In this document: positions 1 through 5,162 of the stretch, in pieces
Layout of the letters: each line of letters begins with the position of its first letter
Numbering within the stretch: position 1 is the first letter of the stretch
Origin: Candidatus Aminicenantota bacterium
GTDB lineage: Bacteria; Acidobacteriota; Aminicenantia; Aminicenantales; Saccharicenantaceae
Reading direction: 5' to 3'
DNA length: 5,162 nucleotides
Assembly (NCBI GenBank): GCA_022867105.1
Contig: JALHVH010000428.1
Location: 1 to 5,162, forward strand
Notes under the pieces: generated by a model
Database searches by the model: none
The model's input: the letters and a program-made list of their open reading frames with translations, nothing else
What the model was told of the DNA's origin: nothing
Program-made: the position numbers and the translations under genes

Positions 1-1
1 A

Positions 2-409
2 GACAGGATCAGGGACCTCAGCGACCGCCACTATGTTTCCTCGCGGGACCCCATGTTTCCCACGAAGGATTTCATATCGCGCAGGCTCGAGGAGGTCATC
101 AGGGAGGAGGGCCGTGTCGACAGGGTCGTGGCCATCGGCTGCACCTACCTCATGTCCAGCTGTTCGGAGGCGACGCGCCCCTTCGGCATCCCGACCGTGG
201 TCAGCCTCAACCCGATCATGGTTGACGGCACGGGCATGTGCGGCGCCTGCCGGGTCACGGTGGGGGGAAAGACGAAGTTCGCCTGCGTCGACGGGCCCGA
301 CTTCGACGGCCACGCCGTGGACTGGCAGGAGCTTTTCTCCAGAAGAAAGGCCTATTTCGACGACGAGATCCGGTCGCTCTGCGACTGGGAGGGAAAGACA
401 TTCCCGTGA
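2..409 (+). CDS. nfnA: NfnA-type ferredoxin-NADP+ oxidoreductase subunit alpha (sulfide/dihydroorotate dehydrogenase-like FAD/NAD-binding protein), C-terminal part
   Basis: Only the last 135 residues are visible; the frame is open to the left edge, and the family is usually about 280 residues, so the N-terminal FAD-binding half lies outside. The visible part has the end of the NAD(P)-binding fold (VVAIGC, then a TRPFGIPTVVSLNPIMVDG stretch) and the family's [2Fe-2S] loop. In visible numbering, Asp75, Cys80, Cys83 and Cys95 sit in DGTGMCGAC and FACVDGP. Characterised NfnA proteins ligate this cluster with one Asp and three Cys (known of the family). With NfnB it should form a cytoplasmic complex coupling NADH and reduced ferredoxin to NADP+ reduction, or the reverse. 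The next gene is the matching large subunit and overlaps this stop codon as GTGA, which suggests translational coupling. Archaeal SudB (sulfide dehydrogenase) is the same family, so the in vivo electron donor cannot be told from sequence. Confidence 0.93.
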   Translation, partial: DRIRDLSDRHYVSSRDPMFPTKDFISRRLEEVIREEGRVDRVVAIGCTYLMSSCSEATRPFGIPTVVSLNPIMVDGTGMCGACRVTVGGKTKFACVDGPDFDGHAVDWQELFSRRKAYFDDEIRSLCDWEGKTFP

Positions 410-1899
410 CCGACAAGAAAGAGATCCCGGCCGAGCTCAAGGAGCGCCTAAAGTCTGCGTACGATGAGGGCTGGCGCCGAGACCTGCGCAAGTCCATTCC
501 CGTCAAGGAAAGGGTGAAGGTCCCGCGACAGAAGATGCCCGAACGGGAAGCGGACGAAAGGAACAAGGATTTCCGGGAGGTCAACCGCGGCCTCGGCCCG
601 GAAGCTGCCGTCCTCGAGGCCCGCCGCTGCCTCGACTGCGCCAAACCTCAGTGCGTCGCCGGCTGCCCGGTCGCCATCGACATCCCGAGCTTCGTTAAAC
701 TCGTCGAGAAGGGCGAATTCATCGCCTCGGCCCGGAAGATCAAGGAGACCAACGCCCTGCCCGCCATCTGCGGCCGTGTCTGCCCGCAGGAAACCCAGTG
801 CGAAGAGGTCTGTAATCTCGGCAAGGCCGCGGGAGTGCCCGTCGCCATCGGCAACCTGGAGCGCTTCGTCTCGGACTGCGAAAGGCTGGAAGGGGAGGTC
901 TTCGTTCCCGATGTCCTGCCTCCGACAGGGAACAAGGTGGCGGTCATCGGCGCGGGACCGGCCGGCCTGACCGTGGCCGGAGAGCTGGCCAAAAAAGGCC
1001 ACAAGGTCACGATCTTCGAGGCCCTCCACATCGCCGGCGGTGTCCTTGTCTACGGCATCCCGGAGTTCCGTCTCCCCAAGTCGATCCTCCGGGCCGAGGT
1101 GGATTACGTGAAGAAGCTCGGCGTCGAGCTCCGGACGAGCTTCGTCGTCGGGAAGACGGCCACGCTTGACGACCTGAGGAACGAGGGTTACGGAGCCTTC
1201 TTCATCGGGACGGGCGCGGGCCTTCCCAACTTCATGAAGGTCCCTGGCGAGAACCTCGTCGGAATCTACTCGGCCAACGAATACCTGACGAGGGTCAACC
1301 TCATGCGGGCCTACGAGTTCCCCGAGTACGACACTCCCGTACTCCTCGGGAATCGGGCGGCCGTCATCGGCGGCGGCAACGTAGCCATGGACTCGGTTCG
1401 GACGGCCAAGCGGCTGGGCGCCGAGAAGGCCGTCATTATCTATCGGCGGTCCAAGACCGAGATGCCCGCCCGGATCGAGGAGATCAAGCACGGGGAGGAG
1501 GAGGGGATCGAGTTCCACTTCCTGACGACTCCCATTAGGTACCTTGGAGACGAGGCGGGCCATGTCAGGGCCATGGAATGCCTCCGCATGGAGCTGGGCG
1601 AGCCGGACGCCTCCGGGCGCCGGCGGCCGGTCCCCGTCGCGGGCTCCGAGTTTACGACGGAGGTCGACCTCGTGGTCGTGGCCGTCGGCCAGAGCCCCAA
1701 TCCGCTCATCCTCCAGACGACACCGGACCTCAAGGCCGGCAAGTGGGGCAACGTCGATGTCGACTGGAGCACCATGGCCACCAGCCTTCCCGGGGTCTAC
1801 GCGGGCGGCGATATCATCCGGGGGGGCGCCACCGTCATCCTGGCCATGGGGGACGGGAGGACGGCGGCCGCCGAGATCGATAGATACTTGAAGAAGTGA
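406..1899 (+). CDS. nfnB: NfnB / GltA-like NADPH-dependent flavin oxidoreductase (glutamate synthase small-subunit family)
   Basis: A 497-residue protein, large subunit partner of the preceding NfnA. Two cysteine clusters near the N terminus fit two [4Fe-4S] centres: Cys75, 78, 83, 87 (CLDCAKPQCVAGC) and Cys122, 126, 132, 136 (CGRVCPQETQCEEVC). An FAD dinucleotide-binding motif follows at residues 182-187 (GAGPAG), an NADPH-binding motif at about 322-329 (GGGNVAMD) with downstream YRRS and EMPAR, and a C-terminal FAD contact (AGGD, 466-469). In characterised NfnAB this subunit carries the bifurcating FAD and the NADPH and ferredoxin sites. GTG at 406 was chosen because it overlaps the nfnA stop and has GGGAGGG upstream (387-393, a rather long spacing); reading further upstream would run inside nfnA. 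It carries roughly 30 more N-terminal residues than the T. maritima homologue (about 468, from memory). Databases often label such genes gltA, but no glutamate synthase large subunit is seen and the nfnA neighbour favours Nfn. Confidence 0.93.
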   Translation: MTDKKEIPAELKERLKSAYDEGWRRDLRKSIPVKERVKVPRQKMPEREADERNKDFREVNRGLGPEAAVLEARRCLDCAKPQCVAGCPVAIDIPSFVKLVEKGEFIASARKIKETNALPAICGRVCPQETQCEEVCNLGKAAGVPVAIGNLERFVSDCERLEGEVFVPDVLPPTGNKVAVIGAGPAGLTVAGELAKKGHKVTIFEALHIAGGVLVYGIPEFRLPKSILRAEVDYVKKLGVELRTSFVVGKTATLDDLRNEGYGAFFIGTGAGLPNFMKVPGENLVGIYSANEYLTRVNLMRAYEFPEYDTPVLLGNRAAVIGGGNVAMDSVRTAKRLGAEKAVIIYRRSKTEMPARIEEIKHGEEEGIEFHFLTTPIRYLGDEAGHVRAMECLRMELGEPDASGRRRPVPVAGSEFTTEVDLVVVAVGQSPNPLILQTTPDLKAGKWGNVDVDWSTMATSLPGVYAGGDIIRGGATVILAMGDGRTAAAEIDRYLKK

Positions 1900-1901
1900 C
1901 C

Positions 1902-2585
1902 ATGGAACAAGAGAGGCTTTTTCCGCCGGCCAAAGGACATATCGGGACCGACGAGTCCGGAAAGGGGGACTATTTCGGACCTCTGATCATCGCCGGATTC
2001 TTCCTCCCCGAAGACCAGGCCGATGTCCTCAGGGAGCTGGGGGTCAAGGATTCAAAGAGGACCTCGGATAACCGATGCCTGGAGATCGCCGAGGTCCTGA
2101 AAGCGGGTTACAAACACGCCGTCATCGCCATCGGTCCCGAGAAATACAATGAGCTCTACGACAAGCTCCGGAACCTCAACCGGCTTCTGGCCTGGGGCCA
2201 CGCCCGGGCCATCGAGAACATTCTGGAAGTCGTGGACTGCGTCCAGGCCGTGACGGACCAGTTCGGCGACAAGGCTTGGGTCCTCAACGCGCTCATGAAA
2301 AAAGGGCGGACGATCGAGCTCGTCCAGAACCCTCGGGCCGAGGAGGACATGGCCGTCGCGGCCGCCTCCATCCTGGCCCGGGCCGAGTTCTTGAAGCGGC
2401 TCAGCTTTCTGTCGAAGGATAACGGTCTAGAGCTTCCCAAAGGGGCATCGTCCATGGTCGAGGACGCGGCCGTGAAGCTCGTGGAGCGCGACGGACCGGA
2501 GGTCCTGGGCAAGGTCGCCAAGCTGCACTTCAAGACGACCGGGCGCGTCCTGGACCGCGCCGGCGCAAAGCTCCCCAAGGGATAG
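1902..2585 (+). CDS. rnhC: Ribonuclease HIII, short form without N-terminal TBP-like domain
   Basis: A 227-residue RNase H type 2 family protein that should cleave RNA in RNA:DNA hybrids in the cytoplasm (primer and R-loop removal). The HIII-type active-site signature GTDESGKGDYFGPL is at residues 15-28 (Asp17, Glu18); RNase HII normally reads DEAGRGP here. Further family marks are VKDSK (48-52), the third acidic site in VTDQF (Asp119), the AEEDMAVAAASILAR segment (146-160) with Glu148/Asp149, and the C-terminal PKGAS and LHFKTT motifs. Bacillus-type RNase HIII is about 310 residues with an N-terminal TBP-like substrate-binding domain; here the catalytic signature starts almost at once, so that domain is missing. 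ATG at 1902 is preferred because AGAAG (1892-1896) lies five bases upstream; GTG at 1896, overlapping the nfnB stop as GTGA, is a valid alternative adding two residues. The gene follows nfnB without a gap and shares its operon but no evident pathway. Confidence 0.92.
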   Translation: MEQERLFPPAKGHIGTDESGKGDYFGPLIIAGFFLPEDQADVLRELGVKDSKRTSDNRCLEIAEVLKAGYKHAVIAIGPEKYNELYDKLRNLNRLLAWGHARAIENILEVVDCVQAVTDQFGDKAWVLNALMKKGRTIELVQNPRAEEDMAVAAASILARAEFLKRLSFLSKDNGLELPKGASSMVEDAAVKLVERDGPEVLGKVAKLHFKTTGRVLDRAGAKLPKG

Positions 2586-2592
2586 GGGCGTC

Positions 2593-3813
2593 ATGATCGT
2601 CCTGGCCAAGATCGCCCTCATCGTTTTCGCCCTCTTGTTCCTCATCCGGCTCAAATGGGACTTGGGGCTCGTCCTGTTCCTGGACACGCTCCTCACGGCG
2701 GCTCTTTTCGGGATGAACGCGGGGGCACTCTTGAGGAACGCCTTCCAGGCGCTGATTGCCGGCGAAACCCTCGAACTCATCGGCATCGTCATCCTCGTCC
2801 TTTACTTGGGGAACTTCCTCCAGCACGGAGGCCATTTCCGGACGATGGTGGATGCCCTCAAGAACCTCGTCCACGACCCGCGGTTAATCCTGGCCATTCC
2901 CTCGGCCTTCATCGGCCTCCTGCCCATGATGGCCGGGGCCATGATGGGCGCGCCCATCGTCGAAGAGGCCGGGAAGAAATGGGACCTCACGCCGGCCTGG
3001 AAGACGTTCACCAACTACTGGTTCCGGCATATCTGGGAATACAGCTGGCCCCTCTATATCAACCTGATCCTGGCCGCGGCCATCTGCCGCGTGCCGATCA
3101 AGAGGGTCTGCCTGTACCAGTTCCCGTTCACGATCGTGGCGGCGGGGGCGGGTCTCATCATCCTGTTCCGGCATGTCCCTTTTCTTCCGAAGGACACCGA
3201 CAACCCGAGGACCTTCAAGGACGTCTTCAAGGTCTTCTTCAGCATCTGGCCCCTCCTGCTGACCATCGTCCTCATCTTCGTCTTCAAGCTGGGGATGCTG
3301 CTTTCGCTGGGGGTCGCGAGTGTCCTGACCCAGGTCTTCGCGAGGTTGGACATCCGGACGAGGATCAAAGTCATCGCGGGAGGCTTCTCCCTCAGGATCG
3401 CCCTCCTGACCGCCGCCGTGATGGTCTTTAAGCGGATCCTCGAGGCCTCCGGGGCCCTGGATTCGGTGGCCCGCGCTGTTCCCCAGCACGGATTCTCCGC
3501 TTACGCCCTTCTCTTTGCGGCGCCGTTTCTCATCGGCCTTCTGACCGGCATCAACCAGGCCTTTGTGGCCATCGCCTTCCCGCTCCTCGTCCCCATCATC
3601 GGCGCGGAAAGCCCGGACATGTTCCTCCTGGCCTTCGCCTACGTCAGCGGCTTTGTCGGCATCCTCCTTTCGCCGGCCCATCTGTGCCTGGCCCTGACGG
3701 CCGACTATTTCAAGGCCGAACTCAAGGACGTGTACAGGATCCTGATCTTGCCCGTGGCCGTCGTCTTCCTGTCTGCTTTGGGCGCGTTGATCATCTCCCG
3801 ACTCCTTATGTAG
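2593..3813 (+). CDS. DUF401 family integral membrane protein (putative transporter)
   Basis: A 406-residue, very hydrophobic protein with about ten to twelve predicted membrane segments, by eye near residues 1-19, 25-45, 60-77, 97-120, 150-166, 175-193, 215-245, 264-281, 301-322, 323-337, 342-367 and 383-403. Two similar small-residue-rich hairpins, GLLPMMAGAMMGAPIVEEAG (108-127) and IGLLTGINQAFVAIAFPLL (314-332), and the LSPAHLCLALTADYF segment (359-373) match what I recall of DUF401 (PF04165), which I believe is grouped with the ion-transporter superfamily. The paired hairpins suggest an inverted-repeat secondary carrier of organic anions or similar solutes, but the substrate is unknown. 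The start is ATG 2593 with AGGGG at 2584-2588, seven bases after the rnhC stop, so it is co-transcribed. It is the last gene of the operon; a hairpin region follows 45 bases after its stop. Confidence 0.85.
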   Translation: MIVLAKIALIVFALLFLIRLKWDLGLVLFLDTLLTAALFGMNAGALLRNAFQALIAGETLELIGIVILVLYLGNFLQHGGHFRTMVDALKNLVHDPRLILAIPSAFIGLLPMMAGAMMGAPIVEEAGKKWDLTPAWKTFTNYWFRHIWEYSWPLYINLILAAAICRVPIKRVCLYQFPFTIVAAGAGLIILFRHVPFLPKDTDNPRTFKDVFKVFFSIWPLLLTIVLIFVFKLGMLLSLGVASVLTQVFARLDIRTRIKVIAGGFSLRIALLTAAVMVFKRILEASGALDSVARAVPQHGFSAYALLFAAPFLIGLLTGINQAFVAIAFPLLVPIIGAESPDMFLLAFAYVSGFVGILLSPAHLCLALTADYFKAELKDVYRILILPVAVVFLSALGALIISRLLM

Positions 3814-3858
3814 GCGACCAGAGATCTCCATCTCAGGGCTCAGCGTGTGGCGATGGTG

Positions 3859-3963
3859 GCGATAAAGGCCGCCCTGAAGCCCCCCGTAGCGGAGGGGGGC
3901 TTTGAGATCGTCCGTGTCGCCGACAGAGGTGGGGTCGGGGGGCTTCAGGGCGGCCTTCATCGC
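3859..3963. repeat. Long near-perfect inverted repeat (27-bp arms)
   Basis: The left arm at 3859-3885 and the right arm at 3937-3963 are reverse complements over 27 bases with one mismatch (3864 A against 3958 C). The inner 21 pairs are perfect, and one more pair forms inside (3886 G with 3936 C). The loop is about 50 bases. The arms are very GC-rich, ending in six C and six G at the loop side. No clear target-site duplication flanks the element. It could be a dispersed palindromic element (REP or MITE-like), a transcript 3'-end structure, or a protein-binding palindrome; the window alone cannot decide. Confidence 0.85.
3877..3903 (+). terminator. Terminator-like hairpin after the DUF401 gene
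   Basis: AAGCCCCCC (3877-3885) pairs perfectly with GGGGGGCTT (3894-3902) around the 8-base loop GTAGCGGA, giving a 9-bp GC-rich stem. Only three T follow the G run (3901-3903) before GAGATC, so the U tract is short and intrinsic termination may be weak. It lies 63 bases after the DUF401 stop and is the best candidate for the operon end. Its left arm is also the inner part of the larger inverted repeat, so the two folds exclude each other. Confidence 0.5.
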
Positions 3964-4065
3964 GGCCTCCCGAGTCCTGAGTAGGCGATCCCAAGGAGAG
4001 ATAGAGAGCAAGGCCCAAATTGAAACATCGAAATGAAGAGAAACCGGCTAGGCCCTCCGGCTCCC

Positions 4066-4094
4066 TTGACAAGCGATCACGGATGGCCGATAAA
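4066..4094 (+). promoter_or_regulatory. Sigma70-type promoter for alaX
   Basis: A perfect -35 box TTGACA (4066-4071) and a -10 box GATAAA (4089-4094, four of six consensus bases) are separated by the optimal 17 bp. Transcription would begin near 4101, giving a leader of under 20 bases that contains the Shine-Dalgarno site. The position directly ahead of the gene and after the hairpin region supports alaX as a separate transcription unit. This is inferred from sequence only. Confidence 0.6.
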
Positions 4095-4108
4095 TAGCCG
4101 GACTGAAC

Positions 4109-4113
4109 GGAGG
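4109..4113 (+). promoter_or_regulatory. Shine-Dalgarno site of alaX
   Basis: GGAGG lies five bases upstream of ATG 4119. An in-frame TGA at 4104-4106 excludes any start further upstream, so this site and ATG 4119 fix the N terminus. Confidence 0.8.
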
Positions 4114-4118
4114 ATGTC

Positions 4119-5162
4119 ATGGCCGAAATAATTGCGATCCAAGACCAAGTTCCAACGAAGAGATTGTTTTTCGACGATGCTTATCTCACGGAATTCGATG
4201 CCTTGGTCGTCGGACGAACGGTATTCGAGGGAAAGCCGGCAATCATCCTGGATCGAACGGCGTTCTATCCCGAGGCCGGGGGCCAGTCCTGTGATCGAGG
4301 AACGATCGACGGGATCGCAGTGCTCCAGGTCGTCGAGGACGGGGAGGCGATCGTCCACGTCCTCGAGAGAGCGATCGAGGCGGACATGGTTCATGGGAGG
4401 ATCGATGGACCGCGGCGATTCGACCGGATGCAGCAACACTCCGGCCAGCACATCCTCTCGCAGGCCTTTTACGAGGTCGTAAAGGGCATGACCTTGTCCT
4501 TCCACATCGGCGACGAAGTCTCCACGCTCGAGATCGGAGTCCCGAAGATCAGTGATGCGGACCTGGGCAGGGTCGAGGCCAGGGCCAACGCCGTCCTCTT
4601 CGAGGACCGGGAGATCAAGACCTATTTCGTCCCGGAGGACAGGATCGGGACAATCCCGCTCCGTAAACCGCCGAAGATAGAAGGGCCGATCAGGGTTGTC
4701 GAGGTCTCCGGATTCGACTATTCGGCTTGCGGCGGTACCCATTGCCGCAGGGCCGGCGAGATCGGTTTGATCAAGGTCACGAAGGCGGACAGGATCCGGA
4801 ACAATCTTCGTTTCGAGTTTGTCTGCGGGGGACGGGCCCTCCGGGACTACCAGGAGAAGAACAGGACCGTCCGGCAGGCCGCCGCGTTCTTCTCGGTCGC
4901 TGATAGCGATGTGGCGGCCTCGATCGAAAAATCTCTGGCCGAGATCAAGGCCTTAAAGAAAAAGGCGAGGAAATTCGAGGAAAGGGTCGCTTCCTACGAG
5001 GCCCGGGAGGTCATCCACGCGGCCCAGGGCAAGGTCATTCAGGCGGTCTTCGATGACAAGAGCCCGGAGGAGGCCCGTTTTCTGGCTGTCCAGATCATCC
5101 ATGATGCCGAACGGATCGTCCTCTTCGGCGCTCACAGCGAGACCCAGAGCCACCTCATCCTG
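4119..5162 (+). CDS. alaX: AlaX-L-type alanyl-tRNA editing protein (partial, C terminus outside window)
   Basis: 348 residues are visible and the frame is open to the right edge; the family is about 390-400 long, so only the end of the C-terminal domain is missing. The protein should hydrolyse mischarged Ser- or Gly-tRNA(Ala) in trans in the cytoplasm. Domains in order: an N-terminal barrel with FYPEAGGQ (49-56); the editing domain with the zinc ligands HSGQH (His107, His111) and CGGTH (Cys204, His208); a charged, probably coiled-coil stretch near 265-300 (EIKALKKKARKFEERV); and the start of a DHHA1-like domain (LFGAHSETQSHLIL at the edge). There is no aminoacylation domain before it, so this is not a fragment of alanyl-tRNA synthetase. 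All four zinc ligands are present, so it is probably active. It has its own promoter and ribosome site and appears not to belong to the upstream operon. The first 40 or so codons are more A/T-rich than the rest. Confidence 0.92.
   Translation, partial: MAEIIAIQDQVPTKRLFFDDAYLTEFDALVVGRTVFEGKPAIILDRTAFYPEAGGQSCDRGTIDGIAVLQVVEDGEAIVHVLERAIEADMVHGRIDGPRRFDRMQQHSGQHILSQAFYEVVKGMTLSFHIGDEVSTLEIGVPKISDADLGRVEARANAVLFEDREIKTYFVPEDRIGTIPLRKPPKIEGPIRVVEVSGFDYSACGGTHCRRAGEIGLIKVTKADRIRNNLRFEFVCGGRALRDYQEKNRTVRQAAAFFSVADSDVAASIEKSLAEIKALKKKARKFEERVASYEAREVIHAAQGKVIQAVFDDKSPEEARFLAVQIIHDAERIVLFGAHSETQSHLIL

Larger units (their letters stand above)
3814..4118. other. Intergenic region between the nfn-rnhC-DUF401 operon and alaX
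   Basis: No convincing gene on either strand in these 305 bases. From left to right it holds a short spacer with an 8-bp palindrome (GAGATCTC, 3821-3828), a long inverted repeat with an internal terminator-like hairpin (3859-3963), about 100 featureless bases that become more A-rich around 3990-4045, and a promoter plus ribosome binding site for the downstream gene. Short open frames here (for example from ATG 4033 and TTG 4020) lack a Shine-Dalgarno sequence and any recognisable protein motif. Confidence 0.75.

Noticed and set aside
448..1563. Long minus-strand open frame (371 codons) opposite nfnB
   Set aside because: The plus strand here encodes NfnB with all its motifs. The reverse frame shows no recognisable motif and is the kind of long antisense frame expected in GC-rich codon-biased DNA.
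3821..3828. Palindrome GAGATCTC as a possible operator
   Set aside because: Eight bases, no flanking symmetry, and located just after a stop codon rather than near a promoter.
3849..3863. GGCGAT repeated at a 9-base interval (3849-3854 and 3858-3863)
   Set aside because: Two copies of six bases in GC-rich DNA are easily due to chance, and no third copy follows.
2884..4011. Long minus-strand open frame (375 codons) opposite DUF401 and the intergenic hairpin
   Set aside because: It is highly charged and repetitive, consistent with the antisense of a hydrophobic membrane protein gene, and it reads straight through the inverted repeat. No family resemblance was seen.
3833..4120. Minus-strand frame of 95 codons in the intergenic gap
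   Set aside because: It spans the palindrome and the alaX promoter, has a Pro/Ser/Arg-rich composition and no motif or convincing ribosome binding site.
4033..4131. Possible small plus-strand ORF (32 codons) overlapping the alaX start
   Set aside because: There is no Shine-Dalgarno sequence before its ATG, it starts upstream of the predicted transcription start, and the peptide resembles nothing known to me.
4119..5162. Fragment of a full-length alanyl-tRNA synthetase
   Set aside because: The gene has its own start with an in-frame stop just upstream, and lacks the class II aminoacylation domain that would precede the editing domain.

Overview
This is a GC-rich (about 60% by eye) bacterial window, densely coded on the plus strand, with one non-coding gap of about 300 bp. 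Gene content and style (an electron-bifurcating NfnAB-type oxidoreductase, an RNase HIII, a DUF401 membrane protein, a free-standing AlaX) fit an anaerobic or fermentative bacterium. Candidate groups such as Aminicenantes or Spirochaetes are possible, but the window has no rRNA or other phylogenetic marker, so the assignment is only a guess.

Bases 1-3813 look like one transcription unit of four tightly packed genes: the C-terminal half of nfnA (FAD/NAD-binding subunit with a [2Fe-2S] site, cut by the window's left edge), nfnB/gltA-like (two [4Fe-4S] motifs, FAD and NADPH sites), a short RNase HIII, and a DUF401 family multi-spanning membrane protein. nfnA and nfnB overlap by four bases (GTGA). 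The nfnB stop lies two bases before the preferred rnhC start, and rnhC and DUF401 are seven bases apart. NfnA and NfnB are expected to form one enzyme coupling ferredoxin, NADH and NADP(H). RNase HIII and the DUF401 protein share the transcript but no obvious pathway with it.

Bases 3814-4118 contain no convincing gene. They hold a long, nearly perfect inverted repeat (3859-3963) whose left arm can instead form a shorter terminator-like hairpin (3877-3902), then a featureless stretch, then a good sigma70-type promoter (TTGACA, 17-bp spacer, GATAAA) just ahead of the last gene.

Bases 4119-5162 encode an AlaX-L-type alanyl-tRNA editing protein with a complete zinc site. It has its own promoter and Shine-Dalgarno sequence and runs off the right edge before its DHHA1-like domain is complete.

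I found no CRISPR array, prophage, transposase, toxin-antitoxin pair or clear new system. The most unusual non-coding structure is the palindrome at 3859-3963. The most unusual protein feature is the absence of the usual N-terminal domain in the RNase HIII.
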